DNA of 64,000 bases from an uncultured Desulfomonile sp. (GCA_903952205.1 CAJBEZ010000060.1:62001-126000); one strand, 5' to 3'; shown: positions 15,868 through 26,101, counted from the first letter of the stretch. The notes: generated from the sequence alone by a model not told the origin. Program-made: numbers and translations.

Positions 15868-16431
15868 ATGATGAAATTTACGAAGGAGTCCTGGGGAAAC
15901 AGGCTTGGTTTTGCTGTTTCCCTGGTAATTTTAATCCTGGCTTTTCCGGGCTGGGCTGCGGCGGATGACTTTGCCCGCGGTGTTCAGGCTCTGGATATGG
16001 GTCAGGATGAACAGGCCGTAAGTCTTTTCAGTTCGTACCTTTCCCGAAGGCCCCAGACCTATGAAGCACTGTTAAACAGGGGAACAGCATTCGCACGCAA
16101 TGGACGGATTTGTCGTGCGGTTACCGACTGGAGCGCTGCCGCCGAGGTAGCCCCCCTGTTTGCCTACGGCGTGTATATAGACGACGTTATCAGGGTGGTG
16201 GCCCCGAAAAACAGCCTCATAAAATATGTCGCCAATATAGAACTGTACCCCGAAAAGGCTGCGTCTGTAGCCATGGCTGGGGCTACCCTTCTGGATCTTG
16301 GTCACCGCTCCGCTGCTGTTGATCTGTTCAAGAGATCCACACTCCTGACCAAGAACCCGTTATTCAAGACAGACCTGGAATTCTGGATAAAGACCCTTGA
16401 TCCCACACAGAAAACCGCTGGGGAAAAGTAA
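15868..16431 (+). CDS. exported TPR protein
   Basis: 187 residues with a signal peptide (hydrophobic 14-31, likely cut after WAAA). Two or three tetratricopeptide-like helix pairs follow (ARGVQALDMGQDEQAVSLF, YEALLNRGTAFARNGRICRAVTDW, AGATLLDLGHRSAAVDLFKRS). Probably a periplasmic adaptor. The ATG at 15868 is preceded by TAAGAG; an ATG follows directly at 15871. No partner gene is evident. Confidence 0.75.
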   Translation: MMKFTKESWGNRLGFAVSLVILILAFPGWAAADDFARGVQALDMGQDEQAVSLFSSYLSRRPQTYEALLNRGTAFARNGRICRAVTDWSAAAEVAPLFAYGVYIDDVIRVVAPKNSLIKYVANIELYPEKAASVAMAGATLLDLGHRSAAVDLFKRSTLLTKNPLFKTDLEFWIKTLDPTQKTAGEK

Positions 16432-16559
16432 TCGCCCAAATTGCCCCTGGATGGGGGTTATGTGAATCCGACGTTGTCTTTCAGAAACAATATGACCTTC
16501 CATAATATGGGCCTACGGATCGAAGTCACAGCGATGCCGCGACAGATTCCAGTTTTTTG

Positions 16560-16586
16560 TTGACATAAAACTCAATAATATTTAAT
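16560..16586 (+). promoter_or_regulatory. possible promoter of the oxidoreductase operon
   Basis: TTGACA (16560-16565) with TTTAAT (16581-16586) at 15-base spacing, in an AT-rich stretch 35 bases before the first gene. The -35 is perfect and the -10 matches 5 of 6 bases, but the spacing is short. Confidence 0.4.
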
Positions 16587-16620
16587 TTGGACAATTACCC
16601 TTTATATCGGAGTAAAAAGC

Positions 16621-16881
16621 GTGAAAGGCCGTATTGAAATCAATCGGGAACGCTGTAAGGGATGCGGACTTTGCATCCTTGTATGCCCCAAGAAGAAAGT
16701 CGAAATTTCTCCTAAACTTAATACCAAAGGTTACTACCCCGCGTGTTTCCTCGAAGAGGATGTAGTTGAAAACGACAAGATCGAATGCACCGGCTGCGCC
16801 ATGTGCGCTGTTATGTGTCCGGATGTCGCCATCGAGGTTTACCGTGAGGAGAAAAAGACATCTAAAGATGAAACTGATTGA
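16621..16881 (+). CDS. 2-oxoacid:ferredoxin oxidoreductase, delta (4Fe-4S ferredoxin) subunit
   Basis: Small electron-carrier subunit of 86 residues with two cluster motifs, CKGCGLCILVCP and CTGCAMCAVMCP, typical of KorD/VorD. The GTG start has GGAG 9 bases upstream. It passes electrons from the thiamine centre of the downstream subunits to ferredoxin. The alpha gene follows after 12 bases. Confidence 0.92.
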   Translation: MKGRIEINRERCKGCGLCILVCPKKKVEISPKLNTKGYYPACFLEEDVVENDKIECTGCAMCAVMCPDVAIEVYREEKKTSKDETD

Positions 16882-16893
16882 GAGGAATTAAGA

Positions 16894-17964
16894 ATGTCCG
16901 CTAAAACCCTCATGCGCGGCACTCATGTGCTTGGAGAGGCCGCGATAAGAGCTGGTTGCAGAGCATACTTCGGTTATCCGATAACACCGCAAAATGAACT
17001 GCCTGAATACATGGCCTCAAAATTCGCAAAAATGGATGACGCTGTTTTCATTCAGGCGGAGAGCGAAATAGCCTCAATCAACATGGTTATCGGCGCCGCC
17101 GCCGCCGGAGCGCGTGCGATGACATCCTCATCCAGCCCCGGGATTAGTCTCAAACAGGAAGGCATATCGTATCTGGCGGCCATGGAACTGCCGGCCGTGA
17201 TTGTCAATATGATGAGGGGCGGCCCTGGTCTTGGCAACATTGCTCCCGCCCAGGGAGACTACTTTCAGGCGACCCGCGGTGGCGGCCATGGGGACTACCG
17301 CGTGATAGTCCTTGCCCCGGCGTATGGACAGGAAATAGCCGACATGACACGGCAAGCGTTCGATCTTGCCGATTACTATCGGACCCCGGTCATGATCCTG
17401 GGTGACGGAATGATGGGGCAGATGATGGAACCGGTTTTGTTTCCCGAACCTGTCGATCCATCCTCTTTACCCAAAAAGGAATGGGTCGTTAACGGATCCA
17501 AGGGACGCGGCAGCCGGGTTATCCTGTCACTCCTGCTTGATCCCCCGAGAGAGGAAGAGCATAACTGGAAGCTGGCTCGCAAGTACCAGGCGATTACGGA
17601 AACTATTCCCGATCAGGAAATGTACCTCACTGATGACGCGGAACTAGTTGTTGTCGCCTATGGGACAGCGGCAAGAATAGCAAAGGGAGCTGTTCATCGG
17701 GTTCGACAGTCCGGGCTTAAGGTCGGACTCTATAGACCAAAGACTCTGTGGCCGTTTCCTTCAAAGCCCCTGGCAAAACTGTGCGATCATGTGGGCCAGT
17801 TTCTGGTATTTGAGATGAGTACTGGCCAAATGGTCGAAGATGTGAGACTGGCGGTTGAAGGACGAAGGGAAGTGTCCTTTTACGGCAGGCCAGGCGGTGT
17901 TGTCTCCACTCCGGAAGAAGTCGCCGCAATTGTCTCAAGCGCCTACCACGGCAAATCAAATTAA
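16894..17964 (+). CDS. vorB: 2-oxoacid:ferredoxin oxidoreductase, alpha subunit (VorB/KorA type)
   Basis: Catalytic alpha chain, 356 residues. GYPITPQNELPEYM and QAESEIASINMVIGAAAAGARAM are the hallmark pyrimidine-binding segments. The SSSSPGISLKQEG and RGGPGLGNIAPAQGD motifs follow, with a C-terminal domain carrying VVAYGTAARI. The sequence style resembles VorB (2-oxoisovalerate) chains, but 2-oxoglutarate (KorA) cannot be excluded. It oxidatively decarboxylates a 2-oxoacid to the acyl-CoA in the cytoplasm. Confidence 0.9.
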   Translation: MSAKTLMRGTHVLGEAAIRAGCRAYFGYPITPQNELPEYMASKFAKMDDAVFIQAESEIASINMVIGAAAAGARAMTSSSSPGISLKQEGISYLAAMELPAVIVNMMRGGPGLGNIAPAQGDYFQATRGGGHGDYRVIVLAPAYGQEIADMTRQAFDLADYYRTPVMILGDGMMGQMMEPVLFPEPVDPSSLPKKEWVVNGSKGRGSRVILSLLLDPPREEEHNWKLARKYQAITETIPDQEMYLTDDAELVVVAYGTAARIAKGAVHRVRQSGLKVGLYRPKTLWPFPSKPLAKLCDHVGQFLVFEMSTGQMVEDVRLAVEGRREVSFYGRPGGVVSTPEEVAAIVSSAYHGKSN

Positions 17965-18038
17965 TCGGCCGCAATCGAGTGGCTGTCCTTGACCGGGTGA
18001 TCGTTCCCAGGTCGAGATCCTGAATTGGAGCAGGCAAA

Positions 18039-18776
18039 GTGAAGAAAATATTCTCAAGACCCGACGCTCTTAAGGACAATCCTTTCCACTACTGTCCAGG
18101 ATGCGGTCACAGCATAATCCACAGGCTTGTGGCCGAAGTGATAGATGAACTTGGAATCAGGGACAGGACGATAGGGGTCCCTCCGGCCGGTTGCGCCGTA
18201 CTCGCCTACAATTATTTTGACGTGGACATGTGTGAGGCGCCGCACGGGCGGGCAGCGGCGGTTGCGACCGGTATGAAACGAATACTTAAGGACAGTGTGG
18301 TTTTCACCTACCAGGGTGACGGAGATATAGCCGCAATTGGGACCGCTGAGACTATCCATGCGGCCAATCGTGGCGAGAGGATCACCGCAATATTTGTAAA
18401 TAACGCTGTTTACGGAATGACCGGTGGACAGATGGCGCCGACGACTCTGCCGGGTCAGGAGACCACGACAACTCCAGGGGGGCGTCTTCAGGTAAGGGAC
18501 GGGTATCCATTGGATTTGAGCGGGATGCTGGCGTTGGCCGCAGGCAGCGTATACATCGAGCGAACCGCTGTGACTTCTCCCAAGGGAATAATCAGGACAA
18601 AAAAGGCCATCAAAAAGGCGTTTGAGACACAACTGGAGGACAAGGGCTTTTCATTGGTGGAAGTGTTGTCGCCCTGCCCGACGAACTGGAAAATGAGCCC
18701 GAAGGATTCAATCCGTTGGGTGGATGAAATTATGACTAAAATATTCCCTCTCAAGGTAATTAAAGATGTCGCTTAA
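18039..18776 (+). CDS. vorA: 2-oxoacid:ferredoxin oxidoreductase, beta (TPP) subunit (VorA/KorB type)
   Basis: Binds thiamine diphosphate: HYCPGCGH near the N-terminus and the GDGDIAAIGTAETIHAANRG Mg-TPP motif ending in VNN. 245 residues, normal for VorA/KorB. The GTG start at 18039 lies 74 bases after the alpha gene. Its last codons overlap the gamma gene by 11 bases, so subunit translation is coupled. Confidence 0.9.
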   Translation: MKKIFSRPDALKDNPFHYCPGCGHSIIHRLVAEVIDELGIRDRTIGVPPAGCAVLAYNYFDVDMCEAPHGRAAAVATGMKRILKDSVVFTYQGDGDIAAIGTAETIHAANRGERITAIFVNNAVYGMTGGQMAPTTLPGQETTTTPGGRLQVRDGYPLDLSGMLALAAGSVYIERTAVTSPKGIIRTKKAIKKAFETQLEDKGFSLVEVLSPCPTNWKMSPKDSIRWVDEIMTKIFPLKVIKDVA

Positions 18777-19311
18777 GATAATTTTCTCAGGTTTTGGTGG
18801 TCAGGGTGTGCTCATGATGGGGTATGTCCTGGCTTACGCTGGAATGAACGAAGACAAACACGTAACATTTCTGCCCGCTTATGGCGCAGAAGTCAGGGGC
18901 GGCACGGCGAACTGCACCGTGGTCGTTTCTGATGAGGAAATAGCCTCGCCTATAGCGTCCTCTCCGGAGTTTGTGGTGGCAATGAATTATCCGTCCATGG
19001 TGAAGTATCAAAACATGGTGAAGTCAGGCGGAACCATGTTTCTGAATTCGGATCTTATAACCGAAAGGCCGGCTCGGGAGGACATCAACCTGGTACTGGT
19101 GCCGGTCAACACGCTGGCTCACGACATGGGCGCAGACCGATCACTGAACATGGTCATGCTCGGAGCCGTGAGGGAAGTGACGAACATGGTTTCGGAGAAC
19201 TCAGTTCTTGGCGCCATAGAAACTGTGCTTGAAGGCAAAAAGAAAAAGCTCGTTGAGACCAATCAGAATGCCATAAGTGTAGGCTCTGAATTTATTCGTC
19301 AATCAAAGTGA
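18766..19311 (+). CDS. 2-oxoacid:ferredoxin oxidoreductase, gamma subunit
   Basis: 181 residues starting with the gamma-chain motif FSGFGGQGVLMMGYVLAYAG, followed by YGAEVRGGTANCTVVVS. Completes the delta-alpha-beta-gamma set. Overlaps the beta gene by 11 bases. Confidence 0.9.
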   Translation: MSLKIIFSGFGGQGVLMMGYVLAYAGMNEDKHVTFLPAYGAEVRGGTANCTVVVSDEEIASPIASSPEFVVAMNYPSMVKYQNMVKSGGTMFLNSDLITERPAREDINLVLVPVNTLAHDMGADRSLNMVMLGAVREVTNMVSENSVLGAIETVLEGKKKKLVETNQNAISVGSEFIRQSK

Positions 19312-19356
19312 CTCGAAAAATCAAGATTTGATGGCTCATCATTGTTGGAGGTTTGT

Positions 19357-19794
19357 ATGAAGACGGTTAGAGAGGTCGCCATTGAGATTCCCAATAAACC
19401 TGGGGCTCTTTCAAACATAATTGAGTTGCTGGGTTCCAATGGAATCTACGCCTTGGGGCTAAATATCTATGTGTCAGGAGATCATGGGAACCTGAAACTT
19501 GTGACGAGCGACCCTCCCAGAACACAGAACATACTTGAATCGGCGGGTTTCTCCGTATCTATAAACGAAAGGGTTGTAGTCGAGACGCCAAAACATCCAG
19601 GCGCCTTGACCGCGGTTCTCAAGCCGCTCAAATCGGTCGGCGTTAACCTCGAGAACATGTATTACCTTCAGGGGGTATTCGCTCCACTGCAAAGGCCCCT
19701 ACTGGTCCTTGCGGTAGACGATAACGCCAAGGCTTTTGAGGCTCTTTCCCAGGAATGGATAAGCGTTAAGGACGAAGAAATCCTTAACTATTGA
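19357..19794 (+). CDS. tandem ACT-domain protein
   Basis: 145 residues with two ACT folds: REVAIEIPNKPGALSNIIELL (about 4-24) and RVVVETPKHPGALTAVLKPL (about 73-92). Small stand-alone ACT proteins are thought to bind amino acids. Its place 45 bases after the oxidoreductase operon suggests it senses a substrate or precursor amino acid of that pathway (inference). The ATG at 19357 has GGAGG 5-6 bases upstream. Confidence 0.85.
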   Translation: MKTVREVAIEIPNKPGALSNIIELLGSNGIYALGLNIYVSGDHGNLKLVTSDPPRTQNILESAGFSVSINERVVVETPKHPGALTAVLKPLKSVGVNLENMYYLQGVFAPLQRPLLVLAVDDNAKAFEALSQEWISVKDEEILNY

Positions 19795-19819
19795 CGACTA
19801 CAGGACGCGTCATGGGCCG

Positions 19820-20704
19820 CTAGCGCATTCTTGCGGCCCGTTTCTCCCCTTGGCCAACCCTCCGGCTGTCAACCCCCATTGTCTGTTTCAAGAAAGCCAC
19901 CATACGTTCGAACGCGTCCAGCAAAGCCGGTTTCATGAATCGGTTCTCAGTATGCAAGTCATAATAAATATTGAACATATGCTTCTGTTCGGGGTATATG
20001 TTCAACTCGAACCGGCGCATGCTTGTCTTGAGATTGAGAGCAAGTTCTTTTGCGTATTTGACATTGTAAACATCGTCTTGTCCTCCATGAAAGATTTCCA
20101 CGGGGGGAAGCCTGAAGGGTTCGTAGGGCATGATCCAGGGCCAGCCACCATAATTCCAGACTACAGCCTTAACGCGTGGGTCCCTGCACGCCCACGAAAG
20201 CACTGCGTTCGCAGCCTGGGAGAAACCGCTGAGAGCGATCTTCTCCCGATCTACCAAGGGCCATGCGGCCAAGTAGTCCACACAGGCTTTGAAAGATTTC
20301 AAATACCACTCCTTGCCTAACGCTAACTTGGCTCCCACGTATCCCTGATTAAAAGTGCCGAGCGCATATCCGAAATCACGGTCCCATGTCCACGGTCCCG
20401 GGGACATGGATTCCGGGTAATTCGAAGGATCAACCAGAAGGACCACAAACCCCCTGTCAGCAAGACACTGGCAGTGATCATGGTATTGAAAGATCCTGGT
20501 TCCTCCAACCCCGACACCAATGACCACGGCAGGCAGACGGCCCTTAAACTCAGACTGGGGGAGAAAAATGAATCCCGGAAGGTTGGTGTTGGAATCAAGC
20601 GGGATCGCCACTCTGGCGCAATACGCCCAGACCGCCTTGCCTGGAACTATCGCCAGAAGGGCCAGCAGGACAATAGAAGCGACAACTAAACACCTAACTT
20701 TCAT
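19820..20704 (-). CDS. exported alpha/beta hydrolase of the dienelactone hydrolase type
   Basis: 294 residues with an N-terminal signal sequence (hydrophobic 5-26, WAYC region). Hydrolase features: nucleophile Ser in LSGFSQAA, Asp in HGGQDDVYN, His in PEQKHMFN, in the right order for a catalytic triad. Substrate unknown. It converges with the ACT gene. Confidence 0.8.
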   Translation of the reverse strand: MKVRCLVVASIVLLALLAIVPGKAVWAYCARVAIPLDSNTNLPGFIFLPQSEFKGRLPAVVIGVGVGGTRIFQYHDHCQCLADRGFVVLLVDPSNYPESMSPGPWTWDRDFGYALGTFNQGYVGAKLALGKEWYLKSFKACVDYLAAWPLVDREKIALSGFSQAANAVLSWACRDPRVKAVVWNYGGWPWIMPYEPFRLPPVEIFHGGQDDVYNVKYAKELALNLKTSMRRFELNIYPEQKHMFNIYYDLHTENRFMKPALLDAFERMVAFLKQTMGVDSRRVGQGEKRAARMR

Positions 20705-21209
20705 ACGTACCTTCGGATTGATCCCTTGAATCCCGAATCGGAATCAAATCAATTAGTTAATAGTAAATAATAAAATAACGACAATATTATCACCACGTTA
20801 CTAAACAGTCAAGAAATTAATTCGGGTTTATATATAAACTATAAGATCACTTAAATGACACAAGACTCAAACTTTAATTTACAAAACGCTCAGTTTACAG
20901 AGATGTAATCGATGCTGGATGAACGTGAGTAATGTCGTCCTGGGGAAAACGGCCATAACGAGACAGAATTCCGCATAATGGTTGAATTTAAGCCGGCCTT
21001 GGCATATCATCCAAAACAATCCCGAGCGCTGTTCCATTTTTTGAGTTGGATATCTGTTAGGTGTCTGACATTATATGGGAAGGCTTGTCCCTCCATCCGC
21101 CATTGGTCGGCGTAGCCGCTTAACAGAAGCTGTCAGATCGACTTTTATCAATATATCGTAAGCAGATCGGTATTGACCCGATTAATACATAGATTGGCCG
21201 GAGTGCATC
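20705..21209. other. 505-base intergenic region upstream of icmF
   Basis: Upstream region shared by the divergent hydrolase and icmF. AT-rich from about 20755 to 20890. GTATT and AATAC arms flank a 9-base spacer about 30 bases before the icmF start, a weak operator-like inverted repeat. No ORF with a good ribosome site, and no recognised RNA. Confidence 0.4.
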
Positions 21210-24200
21210 ATGAATCTGTCGTCTGCGCCTTACGAGCCTAAAAATCATATCAGGGTAGTTACAGCCGCGTCACTTTTTGATGGGCATGACGCCGCCATAA
21301 ACATCATGCGTCGCATACTTCAGGCTTCAGGAGCGGAGGTTATTCACCTGGGGCACAACAGGTCCGTTTCGGAGATTGTGTGCGCCGCTGTTCAGGAAGA
21401 CGCCCAGGCGATTGGAATCAGTTCCTACCAGGGCGGTCACATGGAATTTTTCAAATACATAATCGACCTTCTTCGGGAGTTTGACAGCACGCAAATAAAG
21501 GTTTTCGGGGGCGGGGGCGGTGTCATAGTTCTCGAAGAGATACAGGAACTGGAATCCTACGGGGTGACCAAGATATTCAGCCCTGATGACGGCCGCCAAT
21601 TAGGGCTGCAGGGGATGATCAACAGGTTCCTCGAGTTGTCCGATTTTCCGGTTTCAGACGGTCGCTTAAATGATTATCTGTCGAGGCTGGACCCTAAAGA
21701 CTGGAAATCCGTAGCCAAAATGATCTCCACTGTTGAGGTCGCGAAAGAGTACGGGAACGGGGATCTTGCCGAGATACGGACACTGCTGAGGAATAGGTTT
21801 GAAGACAGGGTAGTCCCTGTCCTGGGGATTACCGGTACAGGTGGCGCAGGTAAGTCTTCGCTTACCGATGAAATCACCCTGCGTTTTTTAAACGACCAGC
21901 CTGACAAGACAGTTGGCATAATATCTGTTGACCCAACACGTAGAAAGACTGGCGGCGCATTGCTCGGCGACCGGATCAGAATGAATTCCATACATACGGA
22001 CAGGGTTTACTATCGATCCATGGCGACTCGAAACCAGGGGATGGAGGTCCCGTCGCACATGGAGGAAGCGATCGAAGTTCTGAAAGCCGCCGGCTTCGAC
22101 CTCATAATAGTCGAAACAGCGGGCATTGGTCAGGGTGACGCTGCGGTAGTTCCTCTTTCGGACGTTTCTCTTTATGTCATGACTTCGGAATTTGGCGCTC
22201 AGAGTCAGCTCGAGAAGATCGACATGCTGGACTTTGCAGACTTGATAGCCATCAACAAGTTTGACAGGCAAGGTTCTGAAGACGCTCTGCACGATGTCAG
22301 AAAGCAGGTTCAGAGAAATCGCCTGAGTTTTGGTCTGGATCTGGAAAGTTTGCCTGTTTATGGAACGATAGCATCACGGTTTAATGATGACGGAGTAACC
22401 TCTTTGTATGTTGGTCTAATCGGTGAACTCAATCGGAAGTTGGATTTGAGCTGGCAAACATCAATGACAGCCAAACATGACAGAATGCCTTCATCAAGGA
22501 CCATTATAATACCTTCGGAACGATCAGGCTATCTTTCCGAGATAGCCGCCATGGTTAGGAAATATCATTCCTGGGGAGCTGTACAGGAAAATCTAATCCG
22601 ACGATTGTGGAGACTGGACGCTGTAGAGAAGGAGTTCAGGATCGATAATGTCGGAGAAAACTCTGAAGCGTTCTCCAAGATCAAGAAACTCCAGGAAGAG
22701 ATCGAAAAAGAGCTTGATCCCAGGGCGCTCAAGCTCGTAGGTGAGTGGGAAGACATTAGGGAGGCGTATTCAGGCGATGATTACGTCTTCACTGTTAGGG
22801 GTCGAAAAATCCCGGTTAAATTGAAAATAAAGACACTCAGCGGAACACTGCTTCCTCGCATAGCTCTTCCCAAATATGAGGACCCTGGACAGTTACTCAG
22901 GTGGAGACTCAGGGAAAACCTTCCCGGCATGTTTCCCTATACCGCCGGAGTCTTCCCTTTCAAAAGGCAGGACGAAGATCCCACACGAATGTTTGCCGGC
23001 GAAGGAGATCCCTTCAAGACAAATCGAAGATTCAAGTATCTCTCCCAGAACAGCGTTGCCAAAAGGCTGTCTACCGCATTTGACTCCGTGACACTATACG
23101 GTCAGGATCCTGACGAGAGGCCCGACATCTATGGGAAAATTGGAACATCGGGAGTATCAATATGTACGCTGGATGATGTGAAGGAGCTTTACGCAGGGTT
23201 CGATCTCAGCGCAGCCAACACGTCGGTTTCAATGACGATAAACGGCCCGGCTCCGATCATGCTCGCCATGTTTTTTAACAGCGCTATTGAACAGAAACTC
23301 GACGTTGTCAGACGAGAAACTGTTCTGGAACCTACTCCGGACGTTGTATTAAAAGTCAAATCCGAAGTGCTCTCAAATATCAGGGGAACCATTCAGGCGG
23401 ACATACTCAAGGAGGACCAGGGCCAGAACACCTGTATTTTCTCGACGGATTTCTCTCTGAGGATGATGGGAGACATTCAGGATTTTTTCATAAAAAATAA
23501 CGTAAGAAACTTTTACTCGGTGTCTATTTCCGGGTATCACATAGCCGAAGCTGGAGCCAATCCGCTAACCCAGCTAGCCTTAACTCTGGCTAATGGTTTC
23601 ACCTATGTGGAATATTATCTTTCACGTGGAATGAAAATCGATGACTTTGCTCCCAACCTCAGTTTCTTTTTCTCCAATGGTATGGAGCCCGAATACAGCG
23701 TTATAGGAAGAGTGGCCCGGAGAATTTGGGCTGTCGCCATGAGGGACAAGTATGAAGGCAATGAACGTTCCCAGAAACTCAAATATCATATCCAGACCAG
23801 CGGCCGTTCACTACATGCCCAGGAGATTCAGTTCAACGATATAAGGACGACGCTGCAGGCGCTAATCGCCATCTATGACAACTGCAACTCTCTGCACACC
23901 AATTCCTACGACGAAGCGATAACCACGCCCAGCGAAGAATCAGTCCGGAGAGCTCTCGCCATACAGATGATCATTAATAGGGAATGGGGAATCTCACGGG
24001 TTGACAACGTGAACCAGGGATCATTCATTATCGATGAACTTACTGATCTTGTTGAAGAAGCCGTCCTATCGGAATTCGACCGGCTTTCCCAGCGCGGCGG
24101 GGTCCTTGGAGCTATGGAGACAGGCTACCAAAGGACTAAGATTCAGGACGAGTCCCTATATTATGAAACTCTGAAATCTACAGGGGAATATCCGATAATT

Positions 24201-24485
24201 GGAGTAAACACTTTCCTCAATTCAGACAAGGTCTATCTGGAGCAGTGCGCTCTTGAACTGGCCAGAGGCACTGAAGAGGAAAAACAGTCCCAGTTGAGAA
24301 GGCTTAGAGAATTTAAGGAGCGCAACAAAGAACATTCGGGGCCTGCTCGTGAACAACTGTACAGAGTTGCGCAATCCGGGGGGAACATTTTCGAGGAACT
24401 TATGGAGACTGTAAATTACTGCTCACTGGGTGAGATTACCCAGACTCTTTACAGGGCCGGCGGTCAGTATAGACGAAACATGTGA
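21210..24485 (+). CDS. icmF: fused isobutyryl-CoA mutase IcmF (B12 domain, G-protein chaperone, mutase domain)
   Basis: Adenosylcobalamin-dependent carbon-skeleton mutase interconverting isobutyryl-CoA and n-butyryl-CoA, 1091 residues. Order: B12-binding domain with the cobalt ligand in FDGHDAA (His26); MeaI-type P-loop GTPase chaperone with GTGGAGKS (209-216); and the mutase barrel. Substrate residues read as Phe595 (RMFAGEG) and Gln739 (GQNTCIF), matching the Phe/Gln pair of IcmF and not the Tyr/Arg pair of methylmalonyl-CoA mutase. GGAG precedes the ATG. No mcm subunits are adjacent. The cobalamin operon at the left end supplies the cofactor pathway. Confidence 0.94.
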   Translation: MNLSSAPYEPKNHIRVVTAASLFDGHDAAINIMRRILQASGAEVIHLGHNRSVSEIVCAAVQEDAQAIGISSYQGGHMEFFKYIIDLLREFDSTQIKVFGGGGGVIVLEEIQELESYGVTKIFSPDDGRQLGLQGMINRFLELSDFPVSDGRLNDYLSRLDPKDWKSVAKMISTVEVAKEYGNGDLAEIRTLLRNRFEDRVVPVLGITGTGGAGKSSLTDEITLRFLNDQPDKTVGIISVDPTRRKTGGALLGDRIRMNSIHTDRVYYRSMATRNQGMEVPSHMEEAIEVLKAAGFDLIIVETAGIGQGDAAVVPLSDVSLYVMTSEFGAQSQLEKIDMLDFADLIAINKFDRQGSEDALHDVRKQVQRNRLSFGLDLESLPVYGTIASRFNDDGVTSLYVGLIGELNRKLDLSWQTSMTAKHDRMPSSRTIIIPSERSGYLSEIAAMVRKYHSWGAVQENLIRRLWRLDAVEKEFRIDNVGENSEAFSKIKKLQEEIEKELDPRALKLVGEWEDIREAYSGDDYVFTVRGRKIPVKLKIKTLSGTLLPRIALPKYEDPGQLLRWRLRENLPGMFPYTAGVFPFKRQDEDPTRMFAGEGDPFKTNRRFKYLSQNSVAKRLSTAFDSVTLYGQDPDERPDIYGKIGTSGVSICTLDDVKELYAGFDLSAANTSVSMTINGPAPIMLAMFFNSAIEQKLDVVRRETVLEPTPDVVLKVKSEVLSNIRGTIQADILKEDQGQNTCIFSTDFSLRMMGDIQDFFIKNNVRNFYSVSISGYHIAEAGANPLTQLALTLANGFTYVEYYLSRGMKIDDFAPNLSFFFSNGMEPEYSVIGRVARRIWAVAMRDKYEGNERSQKLKYHIQTSGRSLHAQEIQFNDIRTTLQALIAIYDNCNSLHTNSYDEAITTPSEESVRRALAIQMIINREWGISRVDNVNQGSFIIDELTDLVEEAVLSEFDRLSQRGGVLGAMETGYQRTKIQDESLYYETLKSTGEYPIIGVNTFLNSDKVYLEQCALELARGTEEEKQSQLRRLREFKERNKEHSGPAREQLYRVAQSGGNIFEELMETVNYCSLGEITQTLYRAGGQYRRNM

Positions 24486-24510
24486 ATTTAAGGGGATATT
24501 GGGCTCTGTC

Positions 24511-25854
24511 CTAGAAAGCAGCGAGACCTGCGCTTTGATCGTTTTTTTCAGTGGTTGTGTTTTCAGAAGGATCAGCGATTACGACGGTTTTTGGTGGTGT
24601 AGCCCATCCGGACGGTTTGTGCAAAACACGAACCCTGCAAACGCCTGGTTGCATTATAATTGCACCGTAATAGGTCCCTTGATCGTCCGTCACGATCTCG
24701 GAATAATCCCTCCATGGACTTTGTGAGATCTGTAAGGTGAGGGTAGAATAGGGCAGATTTGGAAATCCTCCGGTGAAGGTGACGGTATCTCCAACTACCG
24801 AAGCCATGAGAGTAGATCGCTGTTCAAGGCGATCCCTCGGCAGATCGTGCTTACGACTGACTTTTGAATAAAGGTTGTTGCGAAGCTTTCTGTTGTAACG
24901 GGTATCAGAATAGGTGTACGGCGCTGAAAAAGGGTTCTTTGAATCCAGTAGAGCTTTCCAGTCAAATGCCAACTGAATACCAGCGGTGAAACTGTAATTG
25001 CTCCCACCCCCGCTGTCCTCGCCCCGTTCAAATCTCATGTTCATGGAACCGTCGCGCGAATTCATCGAAAGCCCTGTCCTGTACCCTGATGAATTGTATT
25101 TCAGGCCGGTATACTTGTGGGCAGACGCGTCCAACCGGAAATCAAGCCAGGATGACACATTTGGCAGCAGAAAGTTTATCCTGGCGTCGGCGCCCAGAGG
25201 TAGACTCTCTTTTAAAACAGATATGCCATCATTTTTCAGTTCTTCGCGTGTGTTGGTGGGGAAATAGGCGTTGGCCGAAAATGTTACGTCTGAAAAATAG
25301 CCGGGCAAAGCCGAGAACTCCACTCCGAAACCAGCCTGTCGCAAGAATTCGGTTCCGGGTTTCCTGTCCCTTGTCCAGTCGTGAAACGCATGAAAACCTA
25401 CCATCGATTCTGAGGTAATAAGCTGGCGGATCCCCGCCCCAACCGAAAAGCTCTCGTTACGACCGGTGATGGAAACGCGTGGAGCAAAGAAAACGCTTTT
25501 GTCGTTCCATGCCTTGACGGGAAGGAAGCAGTCAAGTTTCATCGTTGGAAGACCCTGCCACTTGTCAAAACCGGCGTCGAAATCTAAATTATTCTTCAAG
25601 GGGCTTGGCAAGGCCATGCGGAGCCCATAATTGAATGTATAGGGCAGGAATCGCTCGCCATGGTCCATTTTTTTCTCATTAAATTGCTGGTGTTCAAATT
25701 GCGCTGCAATTACTGGAGGTTCTACCGTGGACGGTGACTGGATCCGATTCAGGGACGGGGAGGCCGCAATTACCTGTGACGAACACAATAAATAAAATAC
25801 TATTAAGATCAAATAAGTTTTGGTTTTTATCAATTTGAAAGATGATATTATCAT
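24511..25854 (-). CDS. inverse-autotransporter-like outer-membrane barrel (intimin/invasin type)
   Basis: 447 residues with signal peptide (about 9-31), then a barrel with inverse-autotransporter features: FNYGLRM, LDFDAGFDKWQGLPTMKLD, and repeated GRNESFSVGAGIRQL / MVGFHAFHDWTRD pairs resembling the intimin beta-domain. The last 100 residues contain an Ig/carboxypeptidase-regulatory-like segment (VGDTVTFTGGFPNLPYSTLTLQ ... GTYYGAII). The passenger is very short compared with intimin. The assignment is by pattern; adhesion is inference. Confidence 0.65.
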   Translation of the reverse strand: MIISSFKLIKTKTYLILIVFYLLCSSQVIAASPSLNRIQSPSTVEPPVIAAQFEHQQFNEKKMDHGERFLPYTFNYGLRMALPSPLKNNLDFDAGFDKWQGLPTMKLDCFLPVKAWNDKSVFFAPRVSITGRNESFSVGAGIRQLITSESMVGFHAFHDWTRDRKPGTEFLRQAGFGVEFSALPGYFSDVTFSANAYFPTNTREELKNDGISVLKESLPLGADARINFLLPNVSSWLDFRLDASAHKYTGLKYNSSGYRTGLSMNSRDGSMNMRFERGEDSGGGSNYSFTAGIQLAFDWKALLDSKNPFSAPYTYSDTRYNRKLRNNLYSKVSRKHDLPRDRLEQRSTLMASVVGDTVTFTGGFPNLPYSTLTLQISQSPWRDYSEIVTDDQGTYYGAIIMQPGVCRVRVLHKPSGWATPPKTVVIADPSENTTTEKNDQSAGLAAF

Positions 25855-26101
25855 AATAACACACTGTTTTTACGAATATATATACGCTAATAAGTTTATG
25901 AGTTGTTGTCAAGTGAAATCGTGAGTTTTCTCTATTTCAGCAACCTGGGAAGTTAGGAAGTTGCTGGAGTCAGGGATAGCCGAGCGCAACCTCGGGTTGA
26001 CCTCGAGACATCCAAAGGGTATAAAAATTGCTCGACCTGATCGAGCGTTTCAGGGGAAATTTTTTACAGGCTTAACCGCATAATATCTTGAGGTTGTCGC
26101 A

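Noticed and set aside
21210-24485. Methylmalonyl-CoA mutase
   Set aside because: The built-in G-protein domain and the Phe/Gln substrate residues indicate IcmF instead.
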